The notes: a model not told the origin generated them from the letters alone. Counted from the stretch's first letter, positions 1 through 10,288 are shown. The stretch is 64,000 nt of DNA from Sandarakinorhabdus limnophila DSM 17366 (GCF_000420765.1 NZ_ATVO01000008.1:1-64000); one strand, 5' to 3'. Program-made: numbers and translations.

Positions 1-30
1 CTGCTCTTCCGTGAACCTCGTTCGCTTCAT
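1..30 (-). CDS. IS3-family transposase OrfA, N-terminal fragment (cut by window edge)
   Basis: The reverse strand from base 30 reads ATG followed by codons for MKRTRFTEEQ. This is the very common opening of OrfA proteins in IS3-family elements, where it precedes the helix-turn-helix that binds the element ends. Only ten codons are inside the window. The matching terminal repeat at 68-93 supports the call. OrfA normally works with OrfB, often by programmed frameshifting, but nothing of that part is visible here. Confidence 0.7.
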   Translation of the reverse strand, partial: MKRTRFTEEQ

Positions 31-93
31 CGTCCGTCCTCTCCAAGGGCCGGACTCTAATCGATCGTGGAGGAAAATCAGGGGGTCAGGTCA
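1..93 (-). mobile_element. IS3-family insertion sequence, 5' end only
   Basis: Bases 68-93 (tggaggaaaatc, then agggggtcaggtca) have the form of an IS3-family terminal inverted repeat ending in TGACCTGACCCCC when read outward. Inside it, reading left, lies the start of an IS3 OrfA-type transposase at bases 1-30. The element therefore enters from the left edge and ends at about base 93, some 250 bases from tRNA-Thr. The other end and any target-site duplication are outside the window, so the exact subgroup and completeness cannot be judged. Confidence 0.72.
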
Positions 94-300
94 GGACGGC
101 CAGCGGCAGCTGCTCGGGTTCGTCTAACGCCGCTGCATCGCGCAATCGCGCATCGCATCCGCATCGCATCTGAGGCCAGCAAAACCGGGGGGTGGAGAAT
201 ACTGCCCCCGCGGCCGTTCTGCGGCCTGCCAGAAAGGTCTTTAGTCCTGGGGGCCGAAAACTGGCCAGCGCAAGTGCCGGAAAAGGCGCGCGCTATCCCA

Positions 301-331
301 CGCAATCCCGGACAATCCCGGCCAATCCCGG
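301..331. repeat. short tandem repeat, 10-base period
   Basis: Three consecutive copies of caatcccgg are spaced ten bases apart. They lie between the IS end and tRNA-Thr, downstream of the tRNA on its own strand. No gene is visible in bases 94-345: the short open frames there overlap on both strands and show no family signature. The repeat is probably minor slippage and has no assigned function. Confidence 0.5.
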
Positions 332-345
332 GCTGCGGGGCTGGG

Positions 346-421
346 TGGTGCCGCTTAGGTGACTCGAACACCTGACCCCCGCATTACGAATGCGGTGCTC
401 TACCGGCTGAGCTAAAGCGGC
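346..421 (-). tRNA. tRNA-Thr (CGU anticodon)
   Basis: The reverse strand folds into a full cloverleaf. It has a seven-base acceptor stem GCCGCUU/AAGCGGC, a D arm GCUCAGCCGGUAGAGC, an anticodon arm CCGCA-UUCGUAA-UGCGG with anticodon CGU (reads ACG, threonine), and a T arm with UUCGAGUC. Discriminator A is followed by an encoded CCA (rc of bases 346-348). The length of 76 nt including CCA is normal. Confidence 0.95.
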
Positions 422-556
422 ATCTCGGTAAGGTGGGCGATTTATCAGCGAGCGGGTGGACTGGCAAGGGGCAAGGCGGCGGCAGTGCGAACGCCCTGAG
501 TGGGGCGGCGGGCCAGGCTGGCTCAATACGGGGACGAACCGGCCGTTATCCGGGGC

Positions 557-1225
557 ATGAACCCTGCAAACCCCGGCTACGTCATCCCGCTCCGCGCCTT
601 GGGCATGCATGATGCAGGCGTTGATCGATCGGCCCTCGATCGGCCGGGGCCGCTGCGGGAAGACCAGGTGCCGCGCAGCGTCTTGGTGGAACGGCGTCTC
701 ACAAACCGGGCGCTGGCGGCCTGGCAGAGCGCGCACGACGATGGGATGGCACCAGCGCTGGCACCGTTCTTCGATCACAGCATCGTGGTGCGCGATCCGG
801 CGGGCCGCGCCATCATCGAAAGCGTGGGCGGCCCGGTTTCGGCGCGTTTTGGCCTCATCGCCGGGGTAGCGCTGCTGCGCGATCCCGGCCTGTCTGAAGA
901 ACTGATGGCGGCCTGCGAACTGGTGGCGCTGCAACCGATGCCGATCCCGTTCGAAGCCAGCGTGAACGATCCGATGGGCGCACAGATGCTGGTGCGCGGC
1001 CTGGCGCTGCCGCTGCCCGAAGCCGGCGATCCGGCGGCGCTGGTGCAGATCGTGCTGAGTTGGCGCGAAGTGTTGTCGAAGAGCGCGGCGAAGCGCCTGC
1101 GCGCCGAACTGGCCAGCGCCTTTGCCCAGGTGCAGCGGTTGCCGCCGGTGGCCGATCCCTTCCCGCGGCGGCCCCGGTCCGGTGCGGCCCTTGATGTGTT
1201 CAATCGCACAAAGATTACAGAGTGA
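557..1225 (+). CDS. conserved-type hypothetical protein
   Basis: This 222-residue protein has no family I can name. The central part (around the stretch reading HSIVVRDPAGRAIIESVGG) has the alternating hydrophobic pattern of a small alpha/beta sensory fold such as PAS, but no diagnostic residue supports that. The C-terminus is basic. Codon use is GC-rich in the third position, like the neighbouring genes, which favours a real gene. ATG at 557 is preceded by GGGG and is preferred over a GTG at 500 in the same frame. The gene ends just before the NAD-glutamate dehydrogenase, so the two may be cotranscribed. The function is unknown. Confidence 0.5.
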   Translation: MNPANPGYVIPLRALGMHDAGVDRSALDRPGPLREDQVPRSVLVERRLTNRALAAWQSAHDDGMAPALAPFFDHSIVVRDPAGRAIIESVGGPVSARFGLIAGVALLRDPGLSEELMAACELVALQPMPIPFEASVNDPMGAQMLVRGLALPLPEAGDPAALVQIVLSWREVLSKSAAKRLRAELASAFAQVQRLPPVADPFPRRPRSGAALDVFNRTKITE

Positions 1226-1299
1226 GCTTCGAATCACACTTTTCTTTCGCGACAGCGCGGCGCATAAGCTGCGGGAAAAATGTCGCGGGAGCGATCGAA

Positions 1300-4200
1300 G
1301 TGTCTGAAACGACCAAGCCCGGCACTGCTGCGGCCACTGCAAACACTACATTGGCACAGGCGCTGGCGGGGTGCCTGTTTGCCCGCGCCTTGCCCGGCGA
1401 AATCGAAGGCCTGGACGAGGCGGCACGTGCTGCCGTGGCCGGCTTCATGGCCGGTGCTGCCGCCCGGCGCGCGCCCGATCAGCCAGTGATCCACATCGAT
1501 CCGCTGGCCGAGGATGGCGCCCGCCGCCTGCGCCTGGCCATCATCGGCGAAGATCGGCCGTTCCTGGTGGATTCCACCGCTGCCGCCGTCACTGCCGCTG
1601 GGGTGGACATCCACCGCCTGCTGCACCCGATCATCGATGTGCGCCGTGATGCGGACGGCACGCTGCTGGAGGTGATCGGACTGGGCAAGAATGGCGCCCC
1701 CCTGCCCGGCCACACCCGCGAATCCATGATCTACATGGAGATCGAGCAGGTTGGCCACAAGACGCGCGCCGCGCTGGAGGCCAGCCTGGCCCAGGTGCTG
1801 GCCGATGTGCGCGCCGCGGTGACCGATTGGCAGGCGATGCTGGCCCTGCTGCGCGAACGCATTCGCGCCCTTTCGGACAATCCGCCGCCGCTGGCCCCGC
1901 ACCGCACCGCAGAAGCCATGGCCTTCCTCGAATGGCTGGCGGCCGACAACTTCACCCTGCTGGGCGCCCGCCATTACCGCCTTGAAGGCGATCTGGACGA
2001 TCCGGCGATGGAGGTGACCAGCGATGTTGGTCTTGGTCTGCTCGCCGATCCGGATTACCCGGTGTGGAGCGGCACGCGCGGCCCGGCCGATACGCCGCGC
2101 GCCTTCAAGGCCCTGCTGGCCAGTCCGGAACCCCTGCTGATCACGCGCGCCGGTGCGGTGGTGAGCGTACACCGCCGGGTGAACGGCGATCTGGTTGCGG
2201 TGAAGGGCTTCGACCGCCAGGGCCGCGTGGTATCCGAAACGCGCTTCCTGGGGCTCTACACGTCCGCTGCACTCTCCACCTCGCCGCGCCAGGTGCCCTT
2301 GCTGCGCCGCAAGGTGGGCGAGATCATCGATGCGCTCGGCTTTGGCGAGGGCGGCCATTCGGCCAAGGCGTTGGTGCATGTGCTGGAAAGCTTCCCGCGC
2401 ATGGAATTGTTCGAGGCCAGCCCCGATCAGCTGAAGGCGATGGCGCTGGGCCTGCTCTCGCTGCTCGACCGGCCGCGGCCGAAGCTGTTCGCCCGCGCCG
2501 ATCCGTTCGGTCGCTTTGTCTCCGCGCTCGTTTATGTGCCGCGCGATCTCTACACCAGCCGCCTGCGCGAAGCCGCCGGCCAGATGCTGGCACAGGAATT
2601 GAAGGGCAGCATCGCGCGGTACGAGGTGGAACTGCGCGAAGAGGGCCTGGCGCGCGTGCACTATGTGGTGGATGTGGCCGAGGCTGCGAGCTTCACCGCC
2701 GATCAGGCCGCCGGGCTCGATCGCCGACTGCGCCAGTTGGTGCGCGGTTGGGAAGAAGATCTGGAAGCTGCCCTGGCTGAGCTGGTGACGCCGACCCGCG
2801 CGGCGCGACTGGCGCGCAGCCACGGCCGGGCTTTTTCCGCCAGCTATCGCGCCCAGCACCAGCCGGCCGAAGCCGCGGCCGACATCATGGCGCTCGCCAC
2901 GCTGGAGGACGAGAATGACCGCGCTGTGCGTATCATGGCCGCCTCTAAACCCGGCCAGGTGCGCCTGAAACTGTATCGCCTCGGCCCGATCATTCCGCTT
3001 TCCGAAGCGGTGCCGGTGCTGGAGAATTTTGGCCTGAAGGTGATCGAGGAATATCCGTTCGATCTCGACGATGGCCGGCTGGGCCGCATCAACGATTTCA
3101 TCTGTGAAGTGCCCGATCCGGCCATCCTTGCCGATCTGTCGTCGCTGGCGGTGCGGCTGGAGCCGGCGCTGGTCGCCGTGCTCCTGGGCACGCAGGAGAA
3201 CGACGGCTTCAACGCGCTGATCCCAGGCTGCGGCCTTGAGGCACGTGATGCCTCGCTGCTGCGGGCGTGGTTCCGTTATCTGCGGCAAACCGGGGTCACC
3301 TACGGCGTGATGACGGCGGTGGATGCGCTGAAACGCTATCCCGATATCACGCGCGATCTGGTGGGGCTGTTCACGGCGCGCTTTGCGTTGAATGTCGCGA
3401 ACCGCGCCATGGCGCAGGAAGAGGTGCTGGCCCGCATCGATGCCGGCCTGGCCGAAGTGTCCAGCATCGATGATGATCGCATCATCCGGCTCTATCGCGC
3501 GGCCATGCTTGCCACGCTGCGGACCAATTTCTTCGTGCCCGGCGGGCCGGAGGCGATGGCCTTCAAGATCGATTCCGCCGCCATGCCCGGATTGCCCCAC
3601 CCAATCCCCTATCGCGAGATCTGGGTGTTCTCTCCGCGCGTGGAGGGCATCCACCTGCGCGGCGGCCCGATTGCGCGTGGCGGCCTGCGCTGGTCTGACC
3701 GGCGCGACGACTTCCGCACCGAAGTGCTGGGCCTGGTGAAGGCGCAGAAGGTAAAGAACACGGTGATCGTGCCGACCGGCGCCAAGGGCGGTTTCTATCC
3801 CAAACTGCTGCCGCCGGCATCGAACCGTGATGCGTGGCTGGCGGAAGGCACCGAGGCCTATCGCATCTATATCCGCGCGCTGCTGTCGATCACCGACAAT
3901 CTGGATGTGGCCGGCACCGTCCTGCCGCCAGCCGGCGTGGTGTGCCATGATGCGCCCGATCCGTATCTGGTGGTCGCCGCCGACAAGGGCACCGCAACCT
4001 TTTCCGACACCGCCAATGGCATTGCCGAGAGCCAAGGCTTCTGGCTGGGCGATGCCTTCGCGTCGGGTGGCGGTAATGGCTATGACCACAAGGCGATGGC
4101 CATCACCGCCAAGGGTGCGTGGATCTCGGTGCAGCGGCATTTCCGCGAACTGGGTACCGACGTGCAGACCCAGACCATCCGCGTGGCCGGCGTGGGCGAC

Positions 4201-6054
4201 ATGTCGGGCGATGTGTTCGGCAACGGCCTGCTGCTGTCGCCCGCCGTGGCGCTGGTGGCGGCCTTTGACCATCGCCACATCTTCCTTGATCCCACGCCCA
4301 ATATCCCGGCCGGCTTTGCAGAGCGCCAGCGCATGTTCGCGCTGCCGCGATCGAGCTGGGACGATTATGACAAGGCGCTGATTTCGGAAGGCGGCGGCGT
4401 GTTTGCGCGAAGCCTGAAATCCATCCCGCTTTCGCCCCAGGTGCAGGCCATGCTGGGCGTGAGCGTGGACGCAATGGCGCCCGGCGAATTGCTCAGCGCC
4501 ATCCTGAAGATGCAGGTCGATCTGATCTGGTTCGGCGGCATCGGAACGTATGTGAAGGCGTCGACCGAAAGCAATGCCGACGCCGGGGACCGCGCCAATG
4601 ATGCGATCCGGGTGGACGCACACGCGTTGAAGGCAAAGGCGATCGGCGAAGGTGCCAATTTGGGCCTCACCCAGGCCGCGCGCATCGAATTCGCGCGCAC
4701 CGGCGGCCGCATCAACACCGATTTCATCGACAATTCGGCCGGGGTCGATTGCTCCGACCACGAAGTCAACATCAAGATCGCTCTGAACGGCGAGGTCGCC
4801 GCCGGCCGCCTGTCGCGGCCGGATCGCGATGCGCTGCTCAAGGTAATGACCGACGACGTTTCGGAACTGGTGCTGCGCGACAATCGCCTGCAAACCCAGG
4901 CCATCAGCCTGGCCGAAACCGGCGGTGCGGCCGCCGTGCCGGTGCTCCAGCGGCTGATCCAGACTCTGGAAGGCCGTGTTGGACTGGACCGCAAGGTTGA
5001 AGGCCTGCCCGGTGACGATGTGCTGGGCCAGCGTGCGCAGGCCGGCGAAGGCCTGACCAGGCCGGAACTCGCGGTGGTGATGGCCTATGCCAAGATGGCC
5101 GCCTATGACGTGCTGGTGACCAGCGCGGTGGTGGATGATCCGCTGCTGGAAGCTGATCTGATCGCCGCGTTCCCGGCTGCCATGCAGGGCACGCACCGCG
5201 ATGCGATCCTGCATCACCGCCTGCGCCGCGAACTGGTGGCGACCAAGCTGACCAATGAACTGATCAACCGCGCCGGCCTTTCGGCGCCCTTCGAACTGGC
5301 CGAAGAACTGGGCGCCGGCATCGCCGATATCGCCCGCGCCTTTGTGGCGGCGCGGCAGCTGTTCGGCTTTGCCGGGCTGTGGCAGGCGATCGATACGGCG
5401 GCAGTGCCGGCCACGGCGGCCAATGCGCTGCACCGCGCTGCGCAGGGCGTGCTGCGTGCCCAGATGGCCGATCTGGTGCGGCTGGGCGGCGGCCGCAGCG
5501 CCTCCGCACTGGTTGCCGCGATCGCACCGGGCCTGAAGGCGCTGGGCAACAGCATCGAACAACTGGTCAAGGCCGAAGTGCGCGGCCAGCTCGACCGTTC
5601 GGCGGCTGAACTGGCCAGCGCCGGCGCCCCGGCCGATCTGGCGCGCAGCATCGTGCATGTCGAAGCGCTTGATGGCGCGGTGGGCGTTGCGCTGCTGGCG
5701 GCCGAACGCCGGCTTGATGTGGCGGCCACGGCCCGGGCCTATACAATGCTGGGCGAAACCGCCGGGCTGGATTGGGCGCGCGGCGCGGCGGCGGCGCTGA
5801 ACCCGGCCGATCCGTGGGAACGGCTACTGACGGCGGCACTGGTGCGTGATTTCGAGCAGATCAGGCTTGATCTGCTGCGCCATATCGTGCCGGAGGGCAG
5901 CAACCCGGTGCAGGTGCTGGCGCTGTGGCTGGAAGCCCATGCGGCGCGGGTGGCGCGCATCGCGGCCTCCATCACCCGGGCGCGCGACAGCGGCATGGTG
6001 AGCGCGGCGATGCTGGCGCATATTGCGGGGCAGGCGCGCGCGGCCTTGACGTGA
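1300..6054 (+). CDS. gdhB: NAD-specific glutamate dehydrogenase, large (180 kDa) type
   Basis: The enzyme oxidatively deaminates L-glutamate to 2-oxoglutarate and ammonium with NAD, in the cytoplasm, feeding the TCA cycle. The product is about 1,584 residues, the usual size of the large class. It has the long N-terminal regulatory region of that class, then the catalytic core: RGGPIARGGLRWSDRRDDFR begins at about residue 787 and VPTGAKGGF has its lysine at about 829. A downstream NTDFIDNSAGVDCSDHE segment belongs to the nucleotide domain. A GTG at 1300 with GGAG eight bases upstream is chosen as start over a GTG at 1222. A long open frame on the opposite strand is only a GC-bias shadow. Gene names differ between species (gdhB, gdhZ). 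Confidence 0.95.
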   Translation: MSETTKPGTAAATANTTLAQALAGCLFARALPGEIEGLDEAARAAVAGFMAGAAARRAPDQPVIHIDPLAEDGARRLRLAIIGEDRPFLVDSTAAAVTAAGVDIHRLLHPIIDVRRDADGTLLEVIGLGKNGAPLPGHTRESMIYMEIEQVGHKTRAALEASLAQVLADVRAAVTDWQAMLALLRERIRALSDNPPPLAPHRTAEAMAFLEWLAADNFTLLGARHYRLEGDLDDPAMEVTSDVGLGLLADPDYPVWSGTRGPADTPRAFKALLASPEPLLITRAGAVVSVHRRVNGDLVAVKGFDRQGRVVSETRFLGLYTSAALSTSPRQVPLLRRKVGEIIDALGFGEGGHSAKALVHVLESFPRMELFEASPDQLKAMALGLLSLLDRPRPKLFARADPFGRFVSALVYVPRDLYTSRLREAAGQMLAQELKGSIARYEVELREEGLARVHYVVDVAEAASFTADQAAGLDRRLRQLVRGWEEDLEAALAELVTPTRAARLARSHGRAFSASYRAQHQPAEAAADIMALATLEDENDRAVRIMAASKPGQVRLKLYRLGPIIPLSEAVPVLENFGLKVIEEYPFDLDDGRLGRINDFICEVPDPAILADLSSLAVRLEPALVAVLLGTQENDGFNALIPGCGLEARDASLLRAWFRYLRQTGVTYGVMTAVDALKRYPDITRDLVGLFTARFALNVANRAMAQEEVLARIDAGLAEVSSIDDDRIIRLYRAAMLATLRTNFFVPGGPEAMAFKIDSAAMPGLPHPIPYREIWVFSPRVEGIHLRGGPIARGGLRWSDRRDDFRTEVLGLVKAQKVKNTVIVPTGAKGGFYPKLLPPASNRDAWLAEGTEAYRIYIRALLSITDNLDVAGTVLPPAGVVCHDAPDPYLVVAADKGTATFSDTANGIAESQGFWLGDAFASGGGNGYDHKAMAITAKGAWISVQRHFRELGTDVQTQTIRVAGVGDMSGDVFGNGLLLSPAVALVAAFDHRHIFLDPTPNIPAGFAERQRMFALPRSSWDDYDKALISEGGGVFARSLKSIPLSPQVQAMLGVSVDAMAPGELLSAILKMQVDLIWFGGIGTYVKASTESNADAGDRANDAIRVDAHALKAKAIGEGANLGLTQAARIEFARTGGRINTDFIDNSAGVDCSDHEVNIKIALNGEVAAGRLSRPDRDALLKVMTDDVSELVLRDNRLQTQAISLAETGGAAAVPVLQRLIQTLEGRVGLDRKVEGLPGDDVLGQRAQAGEGLTRPELAVVMAYAKMAAYDVLVTSAVVDDPLLEADLIAAFPAAMQGTHRDAILHHRLRRELVATKLTNELINRAGLSAPFELAEELGAGIADIARAFVAARQLFGFAGLWQAIDTAAVPATAANALHRAAQGVLRAQMADLVRLGGGRSASALVAAIAPGLKALGNSIEQLVKAEVRGQLDRSAAELASAGAPADLARSIVHVEALDGAVGVALLAAERRLDVAATARAYTMLGETAGLDWARGAAAALNPADPWERLLTAALVRDFEQIRLDLLRHIVPEGSNPVQVLALWLEAHAARVARIAASITRARDSGMVSAAMLAHIAGQARAALT

Positions 6055-6117
6055 CAAGCGGTCGGGGAAGCGTTCGCCCCCTTGTTGCAAACGGCCTCGC
6101 CTGCTAGCGGCAGCGAC

Positions 6118-6405
6118 ATGTCTGTGGATAGCCAAACCGTACGCAAGATCGCGCGCCTGGCGCGGATCGCCGTCACCGATGATGAGGTGCCCGGCCTTGT
6201 CGAGCAACTCAACGGTATCCTTGGCTGGGTGGAACAGTTGGGCGAGGTCGATACCAAGGGGGTCGAACCGATGGCCAGCGTCATGCCCGGTAACATGCGC
6301 TGGCGCGAAGACGTGGTGACCGACGGCGGCATCCAGGACAAGGTGCTGGCCAACGCACCCGATGCGGCCAGCGGCTTCTTTGCTGTGCCCAAGGTGATCG
6401 AATGA
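6118..6405 (+). CDS. gatC: Asp-tRNA(Asn)/Glu-tRNA(Gln) amidotransferase subunit C
   Basis: This 95-residue subunit stabilises the GatA-GatB contact in the GatCAB enzyme, which amidates mischarged Glu-tRNA(Gln) or Asp-tRNA(Asn). The sequence opens [19 protein letters not shown] and carries the typical [11 protein letters not shown] helix and the VEPMASV segment. The start ATG at 6118 is the family-typical one; the frame stays open upstream but without homology. Its stop overlaps the gatA start in an ATGA arrangement at 6402-6405, indicating translational coupling. Confidence 0.95.
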   Translation: MSVDSQTVRKIARLARIAVTDDEVPGLVEQLNGILGWVEQLGEVDTKGVEPMASVMPGNMRWREDVVTDGGIQDKVLANAPDAASGFFAVPKVIE

Positions 6406-7856
6406 GCGCGCTGACCGATCTTTCGCTGGCCGAGATGAAGGCGGGGCTGGACGCCAGGCAGTTCAGCGCGGTTGAACTGGCGCAGGCGCATCTCGATGCG
6501 ATGGCAGCCAATCGGCATCTGAACGCGTTCATTGTCGAAACGCCGGAACTGGCGCTGACGCAGGCCAAGGCCGTTGACGACGGCACACGTAGCGGCCCAC
6601 TGGCCGGCATTCCGCTGGGCATCAAGGATCTGTTTGCCGTTGAAGGCGTGCAGACCACGGCGGGCTCAAACATCCTCAAGGGTTTCGTGCCGCGCTATGA
6701 ATCGAGCGTGACGGCCAATCTGCTGCGCGATGGCGCCGTGTTCCTCGGCAAGCTCAATATGGATGAATTCGCCATGGGCTCGTCGAACGAGACCAGCGCC
6801 TTTGGACGCGTCATCAGCCCGTGGAAGGCCAAGGGCTCAGACGCTGAACTGGTGCCAGGCGGTTCGTCCGGCGGTTCGGCGGCAGCCGTTTCGGCGCGGC
6901 TGTGTGCCGGCGCCACCGGCACCGATACCGGCGGCTCGATCCGCCAGCCCGCCGCCTTCGTCGGCATCGCCGGCATCAAACCAACCTATGGCCGGGCTTC
7001 GCGTTGGGGCACGATCGCCTTTGCCTCCTCGCTCGATCAGGCCGGGCCGATGGCACGCACCGTCACCGACTGTGCGCTCATGCTCACCTCCATGTGCGGG
7101 TTCGATGCCAAGGATTCGACCAGCCTCGATATCCCGGTTCCGGATTACGCTGCCGGCCTGACGGGCGGCATGAAGGGCAAGCGCGTCGGCATCCCGGCCG
7201 AATATCGGCTCGACGGCATGGATCCCGAAATCGCCGCGCTTTGGGATCAGGGTATTGCCTTGCTGAAAGCCGAGGGCGCCGAGATCGTCTCGGTCTCGCT
7301 GCCGCACACGAAATACGCCCTGCCCACTTATTATATCGTCGCCCCGGCCGAAGCCTCGTCCAACCTCGCCCGCTATGACGGCGTGCGTTACGGCAACCGC
7401 GTCACGCCTGCGGGCGGCAACGTGCACGACATGTATGCCGCCACCCGCGCCGCCGGCTTCGGCAAGGAAGTGAAGCGCCGCATCATGATCGGCACCTATG
7501 TGCTGTCGGCCGGCTTTTACGACGCCTATTACACTCAGGCGCAAAAGGTGCGGGCCCTGATAGCGCGCGATTTTGAAGCAGCCTTTGAAAAGTGTGACGT
7601 GCTGCTCACGCCAACGGCGCCCAGCCCGGCGTTCGCGTTTGGTGCCAAGGCCGATCCGCTGGCCATGTATCTGAACGATGTCTTCACCGTACCGGCCAGC
7701 CTTGCCGGCCTGCCGGCGATGAGCGTGCCGGCGGGGCTGTCCGCCTCCGGGCTGCCGCTGGGCCTGCAGATCATCGGTCGCCCGCTTGACGAGATGGGCG
7801 TGCTCGATGCCGGACTTGCCATCGAACGGGCGGCGGGCTTCAGCACCCGCCCGTGA
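6402..7856 (+). CDS. gatA: Glu-tRNA(Gln) amidotransferase subunit A (amidase)
   Basis: This 484-residue amidase-signature protein hydrolyses glutamine and supplies ammonia to GatB. The Ser-cisSer-Lys catalytic set is visible: Lys75 in GIKDLF, the serine-rich [10 protein letters not shown] loop from about residue 153, and the nucleophile Ser179 in [10 protein letters not shown]. The length and the C-terminal [12 protein letters not shown] motif are normal. It overlaps gatC by four bases. gatB follows after about 150 bases that hold only a small putative remnant. This is a core translation gene for an organism without GlnRS and/or AsnRS. Confidence 0.97.
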   Translation: MSALTDLSLAEMKAGLDARQFSAVELAQAHLDAMAANRHLNAFIVETPELALTQAKAVDDGTRSGPLAGIPLGIKDLFAVEGVQTTAGSNILKGFVPRYESSVTANLLRDGAVFLGKLNMDEFAMGSSNETSAFGRVISPWKAKGSDAELVPGGSSGGSAAAVSARLCAGATGTDTGGSIRQPAAFVGIAGIKPTYGRASRWGTIAFASSLDQAGPMARTVTDCALMLTSMCGFDAKDSTSLDIPVPDYAAGLTGGMKGKRVGIPAEYRLDGMDPEIAALWDQGIALLKAEGAEIVSVSLPHTKYALPTYYIVAPAEASSNLARYDGVRYGNRVTPAGGNVHDMYAATRAAGFGKEVKRRIMIGTYVLSAGFYDAYYTQAQKVRALIARDFEAAFEKCDVLLTPTAPSPAFAFGAKADPLAMYLNDVFTVPASLAGLPAMSVPAGLSASGLPLGLQIIGRPLDEMGVLDAGLAIERAAGFSTRP

Positions 7857-7866
7857 TCGCGGCCTG

Positions 7867-8016
7867 ATGAAAGCAGTCGCTCCCAAAGAAAAACTGGCAA
7901 CGCGCGCAGGGCTGGCGCAGTTCCTGCGTTTCGGCTTGGTGGGCGTCGCCACTGATACGCCAAGCTGCGGGCTTGCAAAGCCAGACGACGCTGGCCATAG
8001 CGACAGACATGTCTGA
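7867..8016 (+). pseudogene. possible GtrA-like gene remnant between gatA and gatB
   Basis: A 49-codon frame starting ATG at 7867 reads [15 protein letters not shown] and then [15 protein letters not shown] before turning into unrelated sequence. The LRFGLVGVA segment resembles the first transmembrane helix of GtrA-family flippase-like proteins, which normally run to about 130 residues. The frame overlaps the gatB start by eight bases. It could be a decayed gene, or simply a leader region whose frame happens to be open. Evidence is thin. Confidence 0.25.
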
Positions 8017-9505
8017 AGCCCCAAACTACATCGTTAAGGGCGCCACCGGCGATTGGGAAATCGTGGTTGGCCTCGAAGTTCATGCTCAGGTGACGGCCAA
8101 AGCCAAACTGTTTTCAGGCGCCAGCACCGAATTTGGTGCCGAACCCAATGCGCAGGTGAGCCTGGTCGATGCCGCGATGCCGGGCATGCTGCCGGTAATC
8201 AACGGCGAATGCGTGCGCCAGGCGGTGCGGACGGGCCTCGCCATCGATGCACAGATCAACAAATGGTCGCGCTTTGATCGCAAGAATTATTTCTACCCCG
8301 ATCTGCCGCAGGGTTACCAGATCAGCCAGCTCTATCACCCGATCGTGGGCGAAGGCCATCTGGACATCGAACTGGACGATGGCACTAAGAAGCGCATCGG
8401 TATCGAGCGCATTCATCTGGAGCAGGACGCCGGCAAATCGGTCCATGATCTGCATCCGTCGATGTCCTATGTTGATCTCAACCGCTGCGGGTGCGCGCTG
8501 ATGGAGATCGTGTCGCGGCCCGATATTCGCTCGCCAGCCGAAGCCGGCGCCTATGTGGCCGGCTTGCGCCAGTTGCTGCGCTATGTCGGCAGTTGCGATG
8601 GCAATATGGACGAAGGCTCCATGCGGGCCGATGTGAACGTATCGGTGCGCAAGGCCGGCCAGCCCTTTGGCACCCGCACCGAAACCAAGAACGTGAACAG
8701 CGTGCGCTTCATCATGCAGGCGGTGGAACATGAAGCCCGTCGCCAGGTTGATCTGATTGAAAGCGGCGGCACGGTAATACAGGAAACCCGCCTGTTCGAT
8801 CCCGGCAGCAGCACCACCCGAGCGATGCGCGGCAAGGAAGACGCGCATGATTATCGCTATTTCCCCGATCCCGATCTGTTGCCGCTGGTGTTCGATGATG
8901 CATTCATCGCGCAGTGCCGCGGGAGCCTGCCGGAACTGCCGGCCGCCAAGCGCGCCCGTTATGAATCCACGCTGGGCCTGTCGCCGTATCTGGCTGCCGT
9001 GCTGTCGGCCGAGAAGGAAACGGCGGACTGGTTCGAAACCGCGCTAGCCGCCACGGCTGCGAAAGTCGGCCAGCCGGTCACAGAGGTGGCGCTGCGTGTT
9101 GCCAATTTCATTTCGAGCGATCTGTTCGGCGCGCTAAAGAAGTTGGGCAAGGAAATCGGCGACAGTCCGGTGTCCCCGGATGCGCTGGCCGAACTGCTGG
9201 CGCTGGCCGCCGATGGCACCTTGTCGGGCCCGCTGGTGAAGCAGGTGTTCGAAGCCATGCTGGAAACCGGCGAAGGCGCTGCCAGCATCGTTGAGCAGCG
9301 CGGGCTGAAGCAGGTTTCCGACACCGGCGCCATCGATGCCGCCATCCAGACCGTGATGGACGCCAACCCCAACAAGGTTGCCGAATATCGCAGCGGCAAG
9401 GACAAATTGTTCGGCTTCTTCGTCGGTCAGGTCATGCGCGCCATGGCCGGCAAGGCGGCACCGGGCGTGGTCAACGATCGGTTGAAGGCGCTGCTGGAAG
9501 TCTGA
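8009..9505 (+). CDS. gatB: Asp/Glu-tRNA amidotransferase subunit B
   Basis: This 498-residue kinase and tRNA-binding subunit of GatCAB phosphorylates the misacylated Glu or Asp and then transfers ammonia from GatA. Visible signatures are [13 protein letters not shown] at the N-terminus, [20 protein letters not shown], and [15 protein letters not shown] with cysteines of the metal site. The C-terminal YqeY-like helical tail ends in [16 protein letters not shown] 8009 gives the family-typical start [11 protein letters not shown]. It is separated from gatA by about 150 bases but almost certainly belongs to the same transcription unit. Confidence 0.96.
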   Translation: MSEAPNYIVKGATGDWEIVVGLEVHAQVTAKAKLFSGASTEFGAEPNAQVSLVDAAMPGMLPVINGECVRQAVRTGLAIDAQINKWSRFDRKNYFYPDLPQGYQISQLYHPIVGEGHLDIELDDGTKKRIGIERIHLEQDAGKSVHDLHPSMSYVDLNRCGCALMEIVSRPDIRSPAEAGAYVAGLRQLLRYVGSCDGNMDEGSMRADVNVSVRKAGQPFGTRTETKNVNSVRFIMQAVEHEARRQVDLIESGGTVIQETRLFDPGSSTTRAMRGKEDAHDYRYFPDPDLLPLVFDDAFIAQCRGSLPELPAAKRARYESTLGLSPYLAAVLSAEKETADWFETALAATAAKVGQPVTEVALRVANFISSDLFGALKKLGKEIGDSPVSPDALAELLALAADGTLSGPLVKQVFEAMLETGEGAASIVEQRGLKQVSDTGAIDAAIQTVMDANPNKVAEYRSGKDKLFGFFVGQVMRAMAGKAAPGVVNDRLKALLEV

Positions 9506-9745
9506 TTCGAGGGCGGCGACGTACGGTGCAGCACCGAGGCCCAATCCGGCCCAACGGTTCAACTGGTCGCCGCAAGGGCGCAGTTCGTCGCTGATTGCTT
9601 GACGAAAGGTGAACAGCCGCCGTATCCGCCGGCCTCAAGAAGGCAGGATTGCGCTGGCGTTGGCGGCACATCCTGCAGGTCGTGTCTGTCGCGTTGGTGG
9701 CTTGTGTTTTTCGCTGCCAACTGCCGCAGGGGCGCATATTCGGCA

Positions 9746-10288
9746 ATGAATGTGAAATTCACTCCGCGTCTTCAGATGCAGGCTGCTGCCGCAGCCGTGT
9801 TGCTGGCTTCGGGCCTAGCCTTGGGCCATGTCGCAGCCCAGACTCCGGAATCACAGGCTGCTGCTCATCCTGTTGCCCCCGACCAGACGGCGCTGGTGGC
9901 CGCTGAACCGGAACAGCCCAAATTGAATGAGCGCCACGTCAATTGCGTGGCCAAGGTTGTCCACCACGAGGCTGGCAACCAGCCGCGCGAAGGCAAGATC
10001 GCCGTCGCCCATGTGCTGTTGAACCGGGTGAAGAAGGGCTTTGGCGACAATGTCTGCGCCGTGGCCAAGCAGCCCGGCCAATTCTTCCGCATTGATCGCT
10101 ATCACCCTGATCGCAAGAGTGACGGCTGGGCCGAAGCGGTGGACGTGGCCCGCGACGTGCTGGCCGGCGAAGCCCGCGACATATCGAGGGGCGCGCTTTA
10201 TTTCCACGCCAACTGGGCCAGGCCCAACGGCTTTTTCCGCAGCCGCACCAAGGTGGCGCGGCTCGACGATCACGATTTCTATCGCTGA
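9746..10288 (+). CDS. SleB-type cell wall hydrolase, exported
   Basis: This 180-residue protein has an N-terminal signal peptide (LQMQAAAAAVLLASGLALG, cleavage probably after HVAAQ) and a C-terminal Hydrolase_2/SleB domain. The domain shows HHEAGNQPREGKIAVAHVLL, NRVKKGFGDNVCAV, the aromatic-rich GQFFRI, and GALYFHANWARP. The glutamate in HHEAGNQ is the expected catalytic residue. Such enzymes cut peptidoglycan glycan strands in the periplasm, and in alphaproteobacteria they are thought to serve wall remodelling rather than spore germination. ATG 9746 is preferred because it places the signal peptide at the terminus. The 240 bases between gatB and this gene show no other feature. Confidence 0.85.
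   Translation: MNVKFTPRLQMQAAAAAVLLASGLALGHVAAQTPESQAAAHPVAPDQTALVAAEPEQPKLNERHVNCVAKVVHHEAGNQPREGKIAVAHVLLNRVKKGFGDNVCAVAKQPGQFFRIDRYHPDRKSDGWAEAVDVARDVLAGEARDISRGALYFHANWARPNGFFRSRTKVARLDDHDFYR

Noticed and set aside
67-375. Open frames on both strands over the sequence next to tRNA-Thr
   Set aside because: They overlap the IS terminal repeat, short tandem repeats and the tRNA itself, so they cannot be genes.
1234-5658. Very long open frame on the minus strand opposite the glutamate dehydrogenase gene
   Set aside because: His/Gln/Arg-rich translation without any family signature, a usual artefact opposite a GC-rich gene.
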